DNA of 64,000 nt from Silene conica (Eukaryota > Streptophyta > Magnoliopsida > Caryophyllales > Caryophyllaceae), in assembly GCA_029255685.2 (NCBI GenBank), contig CM055312.2, positions 11,308,649-11,372,648 of the forward strand. Reading direction: 5' to 3'. A program made the position numbers and the translations under genes. The notes under the pieces were generated by a model. The model was not told where the DNA came from, did no database searches, and was given only the letters and a program-made list of their open reading frames with translations. Positions 42,971 through 56,400 of this stretch are shown one piece after another; position 1 is the stretch's first letter; every line of letters starts with the position of its first letter.

Positions 42971-45900
42971 TATATCATGCCCCTTTGTTAAATGGGTTGT
43001 GATTCCATAGGAAACACGAGTGACTTTAAACCTAGCAAAATTATTCCCACATAATAATTCGAAAAGGATACTCGATTTGAAGGCCCAAGGTTTAACCGTT
43101 CCTCGAATTGATCAGAATTGATCCAGCCCGAATATAGGGTGGACTATATGAAAATGTCTTGATACTAGAGATGAAAGTAGACACTCAGGCTGATGGATTG
43201 GCACATCCGCACATGCCGGCACTGTCCATGGCCATTTTAACAAGATACGGGATTTGCATGGCATAGCACGGTATAATATGTTATGGACTCGTGACTCATG
43301 AGCCGTGTTTGAACTGAAGTTTGAGAAGGGAGACTGCCATTAGGAGAATCTTACTCAAAATAAAGTGATTTTCTTTGAATATCTAAACGATACAGTTTTA
43401 CTATTTTACACTTTGTTCTGACGTGAAAAAAAATCAAAATACAACATTTCTCAAATAATTGTTGGTCCTGTTTAGATTGGAGATATTTGTTTCCATTTTA
43501 TCTCACAAAATATCTGTCACAAATAGTGACCAGTCACAAGCAAGACTTACTATTATTGAAATAACGAATCCAAATAGTATTGCATAGTGGCAACAAAGAT
43601 GAAATTTTTGACAGTTCTTAGGCGACTTATCTTGTCATGTGATACCCCTATTTAATTCAATAACTCAGTTTTTTGTATAAAAAAACTATGTCCATTATAA
43701 ATAAAATTTGTTTTTATTTTTTCATACTCCTAAACTCAGGGCCGACCCAAAGGTGCTCAACCTGTGTGGCCGCCACACAAGGCCCCTAATTTTAAAGGGC
43801 CAAATATTATATTAAGAGCCTATTTTTTTCAATTTTGTACATAACCCCTAAAATGCAGAGATGGTATTGCCTAATACAAATCCTTATTTATAACGGGTAT
43901 ATCCGTCGCAAATTTACGATGAGTTAAATAATACACATGTGGGTGAGATAAGACAAAAATAGAGTAACTAAAAAAAATAATAAACTTTCTTGTTTTATCT
44001 ACCAATATGGATAGATTTAACCCGTCGTAAACTTGTGACGAATATACCCGTCAAAGGAGGGTTGGTGATCGCCTAAACTAATGTGGAGCAACTCATTAGT
44101 GACAATGATTGATGAGTAGGCTATGTAAATATTCCGTACATATATTTACCTACTTGAATTTAGGCTTTACTAGGGGAAAATGATTTAGCTTTATTTTACG
44201 CATTCAATCAAAAGTGAAGAAGAAAAGAGAGTAAGCAATCAATGTTAAGGCATCATTTTCTTGCTAAAATTGAATAAAGTCATCCTCTATAATTGTGCCT
44301 CTTCAACAACCAAATCCCTAAATATCAATCAAAACTGGTGAAACTTATGCTCATTCTCCCTTTTGCTCCCTTTATTTTCCAATTACAAAATAAATAACAA
44401 TAGTTTTCTATACGACGGTCTTACACGTGCTTTTTTGTAAAATATGACCATTTTGTGGTAAAATGTAACCACATTTTGATAAATAGTGACCACTTTTGGA
44501 AAATAGGTCATTTTTTAAACAAAAAAGGTGGTCACTATTTAATTAAAAGTGGTCACTAATTATCAAAATAGGGTCACTTTTCTACTGGTCGCATGTACGA
44601 CCGTCGTAAAGTAGAATTTGTGAATAAATAAAGTCTAAAGATATGATCGAAACTGAGAGAGTATTAATTACTAAATTTGAAGTTTTATTTTTTAATTAGG
44701 CCTTTATTTCAATTCATTTCAGTTCTATTTATCTCTATTTAGTTTAGTTTTGTTTAGCTCAATTTCATTTAGTTCAGTTTAGTTCGACTTTTCTTTTTAC
44801 AAATTAACGCTTATTTCAGTTCAGTTCATAACAGCTTCATTAAGTTCAGTTCATCTCAGCTCCATTAACTCCAATTCAGTTTAGTTTCATTAACTTTAGT
44901 TCAATTCCGTTACCTTCAATTCAGTTCAGTTGCCCAACATTTTCAGTCCAAAAGAATATATTCTTATTCCTCTTAAGGTGGTTATATTAGTTTTAAGTGT
45001 AAAACGAGTTAAATAATATTTTATATAGGTAGATAGAATAAGCGTTGGTGTTTTCTAGGTATTTTACTTTATCACATTTATCTATTAAACATGTTTCTTA
45101 AATAAATAACTTTAACTTAACAATTAGGGATCCATTCGGGCGAGGCTATTCCGTCTGAATTTAAACTAGAGAAATGTGTTTTTTACCATAAATATGACCA
45201 TTTAGAAAAGGAGTTGTTAGAGACGGTTGGCGAGGTGTCGAGGTGTAACGTTTTGTCATTAAACAGTCATGTGTTTATTACAAAATAACAGTATTTTCTA
45301 CGTGTTAATTTCAGAGGAAAAAGACCCGTGCAAAACGAAAATTTGCATTAAATTGTATGCACATGTGTTTAATGTTGATTAGAGAGAGTTGATGAGGTGT
45401 CATATTAATTAAGGAAGCTTGATAAAGCAAATGTGTGATTAATTATATCAACAAAGCTTACATAATTTCCAACTATGGATAATTAGATTACCAACTATGT
45501 GAAAGGCCGTTCTAAGTTTGTTATCGAATAATTCCCATTCTTTTTATTATTGTTCATATCCTCATATCTAATTTGGTCCCCTTTTAGATTTTTGATTTGA
45601 CACATTAATTGCAATTGTATGTTATATTATACAAAACGTTTTTGCCTATACGGATAATGTCCGCCACAGGTTAAAAACGGATATTATTCCTTTCACAATA
45701 AGGTAAGTAGAAAGGCAAATGAGAGAAAATTGATCTGAGCACTCAATTAATAGTCCTACTTGCGAAAGAGACGGTCTATTGGCAGCTTGTGAAAGATAGC
45801 GTCATATAAGAATTTGAGCAATTATATTGTATTGCTTTAATTTATTTAAACTAGGTACTCTTGTATCAACGTAATAATAAAGGTAGATCATTTATATATT

Positions 45901-46232
45901 TCTATTCATAGTATTTATTTTATAACACAAATTCTTATGTGTGACGAATATGTCTGTCGTAAACTTATAACCGGTTAAATATTATCCACTTGAATAGACA
46001 AAGACAAGTTATTTAAAATTTTCGATGTTTTGTTTTGTAACACAAGTGTAATAACTTGACGTGTTATAACTTTGTGAAGATATATCCGCCGCAAGGGATA
46101 TCTAGCGATCTTATAAAAGTAGCAATTAGGTTAAATTGTTTAATAAAATTCACTGAACTTCGAGGCATAAAAGTGAACTCTGTGGTTATGCCTCGAAATT
46201 TTAAAATTTATGCATTTTTGGCTGCTAATTAA
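42971..46232. other. Gene-free stretch with scattered MITE fragments
   Basis: No gene is seen in 3.2 kb. It contains a hAT-like left end CAGGGCCGACCCAAAGG at about 43738 without a partner, an inverted-end MITE (44403-44621), a degenerate TTCAGTT-rich tract (44700-44950), and MITE fragments related to the one at 21255 (43512-43552, 45640-45826). A reverse-complement relative of the TTCAGTT tract lies near 47500-47690. Confidence 0.55.
44403..44621. mobile_element. Small foldback MITE
   Basis: Left end TTTTCTATACGACGGTCTTAC; right end read inward TTCTACTTTACGACGGTCGTAC. The middle has repeated (A)GTGACCAC/GTGGTCAC blocks that pair with each other. No TSD fixed. Confidence 0.6.
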
Positions 46233-47237
46233 CAGGGCCGGTCCTAAGGGTGTCCGGATTGGCAAATGACAAGGGCCCAAGTCTAGAAGGGGCCTATTAG
46301 TGCGAGATTGAAACTTTACTATTTGTCGAATATAATGTGTTACATATAAAAAGCAAACTAAGGTAAGTGGTGTAGTGGTTTTATATCTTACTAAGACCAT
46401 CCCCAAGCAAGGTCAATTGGTAGGTCATGACCTTGCTTAGTCACACTAATTACCACTTAATACAAAATTTAGGATGACCTTTGGAGCAAGAAGGTCAATT
46501 TGTGACCTTTTCTAACCAAATTGACCTTTCTCATGACCTTCTTTATGACCTAGTGGAAATGAGTTGTCATATTTTAATTGGGTGAGAGCAAAAGTAATAG
46601 GATAAAAAAAAGTTTATTTAGGGTGAATAAATTATAAATGATTGGTAAAGTGAAAATTTTTAGGGAAATGAAAAATAATTAAGAGTAAAGTATAATGGTG
46701 ACCTTAGCATTGGGGATGGTCTAAAGGTTAAGAGGTCTTGTGTTCTATTCATTTGTTTATTTTCAATTTTGAATTTATTACAACGCCTATTTCTATATTT
46801 TTTTTTAGTTCACCACGTTGCGTATTTAGTGGGACAATTGAACTATAAAATATTTTACATGCTTTTGAGATTTTATGCGAATTGTGTTCATCGTAATATA
46901 ATTAGTCTAAATTATACCTTAAATAGACACGTCTAATAAAGCTAATATCCGAACTTTGAAAAAATTTCAGTCTATTGCGATTTTTTAACGATAAAATGGT
47001 TGAATTATAAGGTACCTTTTCTCCAATTCTCCAAATCCAAATTATTTTTTTCTATATTTTTTAAGATTTTTCCTGAATCAACTTCATCTAATTCATTAGT
47101 TTGCATGCGTCCGTTTTATTAAATTGTACAAAGCATTAGATAATTGCACATAAATTACTTGGATAATTTTTTCTAAAAAGTTAGGGCCCCATTTTACAAT
47201 TTTGCCTAGGGTCTCAAAATCTTTAGGACCGGCCCTG
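46233..47237. mobile_element. hAT element, non-autonomous, exact 8-bp TSD
   Basis: Ends CAGGGCCGGTCCTAAGG and, inward from the right, CAGGGCCGGTCCTAAAG. CTAATTAA is repeated exactly at 46225-46232 and 47238-47245. 1005 bp without a transposase frame; a Tourist-like MITE is nested inside. Confidence 0.92.
46395..46721. mobile_element. Tourist-like MITE nested in hAT element
   Basis: Ends GACCATCCCCAAGCAAGG and, inward from the right, GACCATCCCCAATGCTAAGG; 3-bp TSD TAA on both sides, as for PIF/Harbinger elements. 327 bp, AAGGTCA-type repeats inside. Confidence 0.85.
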
Positions 47238-47245
47238 CTAATTAA

Positions 47246-47967
47246 GTGTGTATTCTCTTATATAATCACGTGAAATTGCGAAACTATATACTATAATTGA
47301 ATGTAAAGGTGTTTGCTTTCCAAATGACCCCAAGATTCCTTTATAAACATTCACTTAATTACTTCCCAAATTAAAGATCTACTAATTAATTAGCTTGGCC
47401 ACACGCCTACACGTACATGTTATTCTGTTTCTACATTTCTATAAAATTCAAAGAGCATAAATTTTTTGACACTATGAAATACAAGGCTAGGTTTTTTCAA
47501 CCGAAACGAATTAAAATAAAATAAACTGAATTGATAGATTATATTAAACTAAAATGTACTGTATTTTATAAAACTAAATTAAGAGTCAATTTGTGAAAAG
47601 ATGATGAGTTGAACTGAATTGAATAAAGTTGAATTAAATCGAATAAAGCCAAGTTAAACTGAAATGAGATAAATTTAAGCAGAAAAAACAAGGTCGATTA
47701 TTTGAACTTGTTGCAATTGATACATTACCGTACTCAAATATCAGAACTTAAACCATATGACCATGAGTCATCGTCTTAAGTCGTATAATATGTACTCCGT
47801 ATCTTTTTATTTCAAACTCACTATTATCAAAATACCCACTATATAAAGTATTATTCCAATATTCCATACACACAATATAGGTACTAAACATACGGAGTAT
47901 AAATGTATAATGTACCTTATTATTGAACACACCAAATCATCATCAGAGTATCGACATGAAATAACAA
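47246..47967. other. Gene-free stretch before Tourist-like element
   Basis: AT-rich; a tract of AACTGAATTGAAT-type repeats (47500-47690) is inverted relative to the one at 44700-44950. No gene seen. Confidence 0.5.
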
Positions 47968-48179
47968 TTAGGGGATGTTTGGTTGGGGTTCTTTAATTAG
48001 AAAGGGAAAAGGAAACAAAGTTACTCATTTTCTTTGTTGGTGTTTGTTTAACACAATCAAAGAGAATTGAACTCTCTCCCTTACCCCTCAATCCTTCTAA
48101 TTCCTTACCCCTCACCCCCAAGGGTATGAGATTTCATTACCTTTGTTACCATCAACCACTTTTTTCACCTACCACGACA

Positions 48180-48530
48180 TTTATAACTACTTCCACAATA
48201 GCCACCACTAAACCACCACCATGACGCCACCGCTAGCCCCACCGCTACCACCGCTACCACCGCCACCCCCCACCACTACCACCGCCACCACCATTACCAC
48301 CGCCACCACCACCGCCGCCATAACACCCCCACCACCACTGCTATAACACCCCCACCGCTATCATTATCATGACACTCCACAACCATCACCGTCGTGACCA
48401 CCGCTACCACCGCCACCATCACCGCCATGACATCTCTACCACCACCATCGCCACCACCGTCATGACACACCCACCACCACCGCCGCCACACACCGCCATG
48501 ACACCTCCACCACCATCGATGTCGCTAGTA
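48180..48530. repeat. CCA/CCG trinucleotide-rich tract
   Basis: Imperfect (CCN)n with CACCAC, CGCCAC and CATGACAC phrases. Open frames across it encode only low-complexity peptides. Confidence 0.8.
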
Positions 48531-48597
48531 GATAGGTGGTTGTTTGTGGTGGTGTGTGTTAGTGATAGAAGTGAGTGTGAGTGGACCATTAATCTTA

Positions 48598-50109
48598 TCT
48601 ATATTAAAACAAAAACATTTAACTCATCCTCATTAACCCACATCATCATATAACCTTTTTAAAAAAATAACTAAATAAATGTGGGACCCGCAATAATTTA
48701 TTTATATTTTATTCCGAAAAACCTCAGCGGTTATTTTCTATGTTTGTGTTTTATACGTAAATATTGACGAATAATGATAATGTGGTATATTCAATGCAAC
48801 TATTTTTTGTCTAAAATTGAATTTTCATTATAACAAAATATTTCTACACATCAAATTGTATAGTAATTACTTCAATAATCATTTATTGTAGCTTATAGTT
48901 GGATATTTTATATATCCCATATATTAATTAATAAAAACTCAAAAAATAATAAACATTGGATAAACTATAAACCAAATGCCGGACACTTTAAGGAGTCGTT
49001 TGGTTGATTCAGGAAGTTAATTTTCCTAGCAAGTTACAATTCATGGGAAATAAGTTCACACATTCAATTCGGGTGAATTTGAGAAAAATGTTTGGTTACG
49101 CATGTAGGAATTAAATTCCACAGGAACTTCAAATGACCAAGGGGAGGGTGGGTAAGCAACTTCCTACGTTATGTAGGCATTGGAAGTTACTAGGAACTTC
49201 TAATTCCTCCATTTTACAAAAATTGTGCCAACCAAACAACTCATGTTTTTGCAAATCATGGGATTTTGCAATTCACGTGTTTTTAAAGTGTCAACCAAAC
49301 AACCCCTTAATAACTAAAGCAAATAAAAAATTCATATGTTTGTAGATTTTTTTTTTCTGTTATACAAATGAAGGTTTAAATTCAAATGCAATTTTTTTTA
49401 AAGTTAAGACCCGTAAACCATTTACAAATTCTCATTTGAAACAAACAAATTCGGTGGATTAAGTAGTATTCATAGGACAAAAGTAGAATGGATTGAGAAT
49501 AATGAAATACGAGTATTTGTCTCTACTATGCAAGTGGGTGGTAGTTGATCTGTTTTATCCTTAATACAAATAAAATCATCTTAAACAAGACCTATTACAA
49601 CCCAATTGAGGTTAATTTATGGTCAAACACAACTTAATTTGGTGGACCTATTGAGTCAAAAATAAGTTAGCGTTAAATATGAATAAAACATATAAAAATG
49701 AGAAAAATTTATTGAGTTAATTATTTTAGTACTTTTAATTAAAAGAACAGGTTATTAGAGTAACTTTTCTTTATAATTTCTTTAAATAAGTAATGTAGAT
49801 AACGAATATAGTTAGTTTTGAGAATAAATTCTTATGTAATTGTTTTTCTCAAATATCTCTACACTCAAAATTGAAACTTAATGTTTGAGAATAAATTCTT
49901 ATGTAATTGTTTTTCTCAAATATCTGTACACTCAAAATTGAAATTTAATGGTTGATGCATTATGTGTATTAAGTGCGTTATTTATAATCTGTTATTTACA
50001 AGTGTAATTAATATTTGAAATTAAAATTCTTGAATATTGCTAATAAATTAACATTTATTATAACATTGTTTGAAAGCATAACCGTGCAATTTGCACGGGT
50101 TAAAACTAG
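48598..50109 (+). mobile_element. Non-autonomous Helitron (plus strand)
   Basis: Starts TCTATATTAAAAC after an A, ends CCGTGCAATTTGCACGG hairpin, then GTTAAAACTAG before a T. 1512 bp, no coding frame. A 60-bp phrase (TTGAGAATAAATTCTTATG) is repeated at 49817 and 49885. A Tourist-like MITE sits inside. Confidence 0.85.
48992..49306. mobile_element. Tourist-like MITE nested in Helitron
   Basis: Ends GGAGTCGTTTGGTTGA and, inward from the right, GGGGTTGTTTGGTTGA; TTAA on both sides (48988-48991, 49307-49310). 315 bp; the inside carries AAGTTCCTAG-like inverted repeats. Confidence 0.8.
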
Positions 50110-50228
50110 TTATCTTTCTTAGAGTAACCAAACAACCAATTAAGTTTTAGATAATCCCTTTCCTTTCCCCCCTCTTACCCTTTCTTATTTCCTTTCCCTT
50201 TCCATTTCTCTAACCAAACGCCCCCTTA

Positions 50229-51088
50229 AGGTTGTCAAGGAGATTGTGACCTTGTTGGGTCATGGTAATGACCTAATTAATTTAAATAACTAATTAGTTT
50301 TATACCCGTGCATAATTGCAGGGGTTTACTCCTTAATTAATCATTTGTTGGTAAAAACTTTAAACGCTTTTTTATGTTGATTTTATTGGATAATTATTGT
50401 TTCTTATTTAAAAAAAAATTAAAACAATACCTCATATTGGGGTTAATTTATTTACCATGAGAGTGGTAATTAGCCCCTTAAGTTTGAAATCTGCTCACGT
50501 TAAAGGACGAATGATTCTCGCACGACGACCCTCAAGTTGTATTCTAAGGTATACATGAATTGAAGTTGATGAGTATTTATAAGATTTTTTTTAGCTAATT
50601 GATGATATTATTATATTTTGATTTCTTAGTTTAATTGTTTTATCTATGAGTTTTTTTAAATACATATATTATCTTGATTTGAATGAAGTTTGATTTAATT
50701 TTCATGATTTTTGTAAATAACATTCCTAATGATTATTATTATTATTATTATATATATTATTACATGTTGATTTTAATAGTAGTTAATAGCTTAGCATAAA
50801 TCTTAAAAAAGAAAGATTTCTTGTATTTCTGAATTTAAACTTAGGAGAGATTAATTAAATTGAAAGGAAGGGGGATAATAATTAATTCCAACAAAGAACA
50901 TTGGGACCCTACTGAAATGAAAATATTTTCATGATGAACCAATAAAATTGCAATAAACTCTTTAGATTTTATAATATAGGAATTTTGGTGAGCTTGTGTT
51001 AATTTTAGTGACCTTGAAGATTTGAAGGTCGATTTGTAACCTTGAAATAAGGTGGTGACCTTAATGGTCACATTTGACGTGTCAAAAT
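50229..51088. other. Gene-free stretch left of Copia element
   Basis: AT-rich, mostly the possible Helitron relic listed separately; an (ATT)n run at about 50727-50750. No gene seen. Confidence 0.5.
50294..50981 (-). mobile_element. Possible Helitron relic (minus strand)
   Basis: The minus strand ends in an imperfect CCCTGCAATTATGCACGGG hairpin, then TATAAAACTAA before a T. A candidate start TCCTATATTATAAAA lies at 50981, but the base before it is T rather than A. 3' end fairly clear, 5' end uncertain. Confidence 0.45.
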
Positions 51089-52162
51089 TGATGAGTTTAT
51101 CGATCCGGTACTTAAGAGGGGGAGGGGGTGAATTAAGTACTCCTTTTTAAAATCTTGACTTTTTACTCTACTAATTTCGTTGGCAGCACGCAAACGAATT
51201 TAAACAGTATTGAAGACTGTCCAAAATATTGTAACCTGTGCTGAGATTGTGAAATTAGTTACGAGAAAAGATGCAAATAAAAACGACAAAGTACGAAAGA
51301 CAAATAAAAAGGAAACGAGACACGCGATTTTTAACGTGGTTCGACCTACTCTCTAAAGGTCTACGTCCACCCCTTTCTCTTATTATTTTTATAACCAAAC
51401 CCGATTACAAAAACAATCCCCACGATCAACCCGATCGTGCAACTCGAGTACAACCCATACTCCAAATATTTTTCCTTACAACTGAATGAATGAAAAACAC
51501 TGATTACAATTTTGTCTCCTTGAAATATTCAATAGATGTGAACAAAGGAGAGCAAAATTATTCTATGAGTAAACGAACTTGCTTTTAATCAATGTCGGTT
51601 TTGAAAGTACGGTTTGTGAAACAGTTTGCAAAAATTGCTTTTACAAAATTCTTTTAAGAACATCCTTTTGCAAAACCTGTTTTGAATACTCACACTTGCT
51701 TTTAGAAATATGCTTTTAAAGAATAAAAAACAAGTCAGAGAGTTTGGTGGTTCTTTTCGCGTTGAAATCCCAAGTATTATATACTTGGTCAACCCTTGAG
51801 AACTATTGAAGAGAAACAAATCTTTTGGCTAGCAATTTGAGTTCAATTAGGAAACAATTTCTTTATTTGACAAAAAATTTTCTCCACAAAATAATTTTGT
51901 TATTTTAGAAAGATATTTCATAAAAACTGATTCCAAAATTATTTTGATATTTTAAACCGTACTTCGTTGGACCGAAAATAATGATTAACCACAAGTCCGA
52001 TACCCTCACAATTTGTCTAGGTAGATCACGAGTACAGGCCCATCTTCATTTCGCATCCTAGGCTTGTTCGAAACCTGTCAACAACATATCTAGACAAACC
52101 ATTAAGCCGGAGAATAGTTTAGATATAGAAGACTTGTCATCATCAACAAATATAGCGCAACA
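51089..52162 (-). repeat. 3' LTR of Copia element
   Basis: 1074 bp, TG...CA, starting TGATGAGTTTATCGATCC. It is followed by AATTCCCCCTTTG, the complement of a purine tract. Confidence 0.9.
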
Positions 52163-53464
52163 AATTCCCCCTTTGATGATGGCAAGTCTATAAAAATATT
52201 CCCCCTCAATAAAGCATATATTCCCCCTTAAACAAACAATAATTGAGTAATTTAAACAACGAAAGGGAATATGCCGAAATCGAGAACATTAAGAGTATTA
52301 ACTGAGATCGGAGTTTAGATTTTCATCCGCTATGAGAGCACAAAGAGAAAAAGCATCAAAGTCATAGGTCTAATAAACTAGTAGCTATTAAGAGTCATGA
52401 GTTCTAAACATTTTCCCCCTCTTGACATCATCAAAAGGAGAAAGACGTGCAAAACATGGTGTCGCAGTGCATCACAATCAGGTTAGAAACAATGTAACTG
52501 TCGGACACAGTCAAAAGACATCATAACACAAAAGTCAGACAAGAGCAAAAGTTTAGCAAGTATACACGAGCATATAAAATATTTGGCAAATGCAGGGAGG
52601 GGTCATGGTGTTGGAGGATGAAGGTTCATGAGCTGGTCGGGAATGGTTGGTATATGGAGCAAGGGCTTAAGGGCATCTTTAAGGTCATCCAGTTCATTTC
52701 CAATTTTTCGAGGCCGTCAACCGTGAGATCAGATAGGTTTACCAACTGAGCAATTACGCTACGCAGATTCCCCGAACTTGAGTCAGCGCCAGCGTACCCA
52801 TCTCCCTTCAAACCAACCAACCTGTTATTAACAATGCGCATCTGACCCAAAATTTCATCTGTCATACAATCCATATCGGAACACAATATTCATCCTCAGA
52901 ATTGAGCACATTTTATTGCCCCACCAAAATTTCTAAAATTGATACTTTAATTCCAGGAAATAAAAAAGTCCTCAATCCATATATACAAATAGCAATGTTA
53001 TTCCAGGCCTACTATTTCCAATTCAAACATGTCGTGCTGCCAAATTGTTTCCAGCTGGACAATTTTTCTTTTTCTTTTTTCTTTTTTCATTTTTCCTCTT
53101 TTTTTTTTTAAACCAGCAATAGGGATAGAAGAATGTATGCCCTCACGTTGCACATCGGCAGCGACTTCACGAATATAAGAAAACAACAAAGATACCAGAT
53201 TCACAAGTTTACCCGTCATAAGATGGAAAGTAAGAGCAGGTACGAAGCTTTAATAATTGGAGCATCAGTAACTTTGTCATCTCCTCTTCCACAGATTGCC
53301 TTCGCTTCATAAAAGTCGTCTTTCCATTTGATAATACTTTGATAGTTTTCAGACTTTCAATAAGAGCATCATCCCAATCATCAACAACTTCATCAACTAC
53401 CAACTTCCCTTTCCATTTCCCAAAAACTACATACGTCGGATTTTAAGGGGGTTCAATTTCCATG
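52163..53464 (-). other. Copia 3' interior with fragments of a possible 3' frame
   Basis: Polypurine tract (complement of 52163-52175), then minus-strand pieces with no firm family: about 52626-52886 (MDCMTDEILGQMRIVNNRL) and about 53209-53400 (VVDEVVDDWDDALIESL, RRQSVEEEMTKLLMLQLL). The second piece appears to continue on the far side of the hAT element (59982-60107, PRALRRRKLE). SIRE-type elements can carry an extra frame after pol; this could be its relic, but I cannot confirm it. Confidence 0.4.
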
Positions 53465-56400
53465 GGTTCATTTAGGGCTGAGCAAAAAAAGTCCGATACG
53501 AATTCCGATCCGAATCCGATCCGAATTCCAAAATAAAAAAACCGAATATATGGATATTGTGTAAATTGGATATCCGATCCGGTTTTTTCCGAATAAAATG
53601 GACCGGATGTGGATCGAGATTTTCATAAAACTGGATATCCGAATCCGATCCGAATTTAATTTTTATTTAAAAAAAAAAACTTAAAATAAAATATCATCCA
53701 AAGTCCAAACTCAACCCAAATGGGCCTAACCTAATAATCTCACTAAAACCCTCATACCTAAATACCTAATACAGTAATACTAATACTCACTGCTCACTTG
53801 CTCAGCCGTCGTTTGTTAATTTTCTTTCAATCTGAAACCCTAGCCTCCCTCTCTTTCAATCTCTGATAACCAATTCATCATATTTCATCATCGTTTTCGT
53901 TTGTTTTCTCATCATTAATCATCAGATCTGTCCTCATCATTCATTAAAACCGACATGTTGTTAGTATTTCTCCTTCGTTTAGTCTATTTCTTTTGTTGTT
54001 TGGTTTGTTTATTGCATTCTCGAATAATTCTCTTGTTGTTTGGTTTGGTTTGGTTTAGTCTTTTGTTGTTTGGTTTGGTTTAGTCTATTAATTCTCTGCC
54101 TTTCATTCATTTTTTTGTATCCATTTCGTATTGCACATGTATGATTAATTGATTGCACATGTATTTTTTTTCTTCTCCTTTTCTATCCTGTTTGTAGATT
54201 GCACATGTATGATTAATTGATTAATCAGGATAAGGACTAAGGAGGGTATTGGCTGTGAGTCAGTAACCATAATACATATCTGGTTCTCAGCGCATCTATG
54301 TAGAGGTCAATTATGTGTATATATGTATGTTGCAGTTTGATAATACTAATCTTGCAGTGAATTCTGTACCCAGGTTTTTAACAAATAATTACGTTAGAGA
54401 AGAGGGTTTCATTTTAGTAATAAATTTAAATCTCTTATTGCATTCGCTGGGAAAGGAACTTTGAATTAGAGTTTCATTTTAGTAATAAATTTTTATATAA
54501 ACTGGAAAAATGTTAGTTTTGATCTCCTGACACGGGTTTCTAACTAGGGCGTCTGGCTACTGTTTGAATGATTATTAATATCTTTTGCAATGTTCAATGT
54601 TCAATGTTCATTTTGTTTACACAATTAAACTATGTTCAATGTTCATTATGTTTTATTCTATGTTCAATGAAGATGAGTTTATTCTGGTTTATTCTATGTT
54701 CATTCTGAATTAAACTTGTTTATTCTATGTTCAATGTTCATTCTGTTTCTTAGTCATTCTGTAATATATCTATGTTCATTCTGTTTGTTACATTAGTTGC
54801 TGGCTTTTCTATTTGCAGATGAAATCCAATTATGATGATAATAGTGATGGGCGATACATTGATCTAGACGATGATGTTGGTGAAGAGCAGTCCACTAAAA
54901 AGGCGAGAACCAGCTCTGAACCATCAACTACCAAAAAGAGAGGTAAACCACCAACAATTCCTCAAATGAGTAAGTTCAGAAAAAATCGATCTCGTTATTG
55001 GGATCATTTTGAAAGGTCTAAAAGTGGAGTGACTGTCGTGTGTCTATATTGTGATGAATCTGTTAATTGCAAATCATCTAATGGGACTAGTATTTTGTCT
55101 GGACATCTTAAAAAGTGTCCAAATGTGTCTGTCAATGTTGATATAAAACAAAAATTACTTAATTTTGAGACCACTACCATTGTCAATGAAGACGGAACCT
55201 CTGAAAAAGTTAGTATTCCAACATTATAGGCTTATGACTATGATAAAATCAGAAAGATGCTTGCTAAGATGATAATTGTGGATGAGTTGCCTTTTCTCAC
55301 TTGTGAAAAAGCTGGGTTTTTAGCATTTTGCAAAGAAATGAATCCTCAATTTACCGTTCCTTCTCGATTTACTATTGCTAAAGATTGTTATAGTTTATTC
55401 ATTGAGGAAAGGAAAAAGTTGCATGATTTCTTTGGAACTATGTCTTCTAGGGTGTGTCTTACTACTAATTTGTGGACTTCTGGTCAAAACTTAAGCTATA
55501 TGTGTCTAACTGCTCATTTCATTGATGCTGATTGGAATTTGCATAAAAGTGTCATTAACTTTTGTCAAGTTTCTGGTCATACGGGAAAGATAATTGGTCA
55601 AACGATTGATAAGTGTTTGTCTGAATGGAATTTGACAAAAATATTGACATTGACGGTAGACAATGCTAGCTCTAATGATGTTGTCGTTGATTATTTAAGG
55701 AGAAAGTTTAATGTTTCAGAAACTGATTTAATGCAAGGGAAATATTTACATATGAGATGTGTTGCTCATATTTTAAACTTAGTGGTTAAGGATGGTTTAC
55801 AAGATCTTATAAAAGCAGTTGTTAAAATTCGTGCTTTTGTAAATATGTAAGGTCGTCACCCGCTAGAAGGAAAAAATTTGAGGCATGTGTGTTAGAGGAG
55901 AAAATAAAAGGTCAAAGTAGTGTATGTTTAGATGTCGAGACCAGATGGAACTCCACTTATTTGATGCTTGAGTCTTCTTTAACATTTAAGAAGGCATTTG
56001 GTCTTTTATATGTGAAAGACTCCACTCTTCAAAAAGAAATGAGCAAGCATGGTGATGATGTTACAAGTGAGGAGTGGAAGCAAGTGGCTAGTTTGTTACC
56101 CTTTTTGAAAGTTTTCTATGCGGCCACTTTGAAAATGTCGGGTTCTCTTTATGTCTCTAGTAATGCTTATGTTGAGGTTATATTTGGTGTTGGTGAGGTG
56201 CTCTCTAAGCATCTCGCTCATGAAGATGAGGACATTAAAAAGATGGCATATAAAATGAAGGTCAAGTATGACAAGTATTGGGGCAAGATTGATAACTTAA
56301 ATTTGTTTTTATTTATATCATTATTACTTGACCCAAGATGGAAGTTTGTTGGTGTTGACTGGATGGTGAAGAAAGCATATGGTGAAGAGAGGGGTAAGCT

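Larger units (their letters stand above)
47971..50225. mobile_element. Tourist-like element carrying a nested Helitron
   Basis: Ends GGGGATGTTTGGTTGGGG and, inward from the right, GGGGGCGTTTGGTTAGAG, with TTA on both sides (47968-47970, 50226-50228). Without the Helitron (48598-50109) it would be about 740 bp. Its left half holds a CCA/CCG-rich imperfect trinucleotide tract (48180-48530). Confidence 0.8.

Noticed and set aside
37842-42990. 9-bp TSD for MULE-2
   Set aside because: I compared several frames around both ends and found no convincing 9-bp direct repeat, so the superfamily call rests on the transposase and TIRs.
43738-44077. Complete hAT element starting CAGGGCCGACCC
   Set aside because: No matching right end or TSD; reported only as a fragment.
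48369-48653. His/Pro-rich protein frame
   Set aside because: Product of the CCA/CCG trinucleotide tract; no start context, no homologue.
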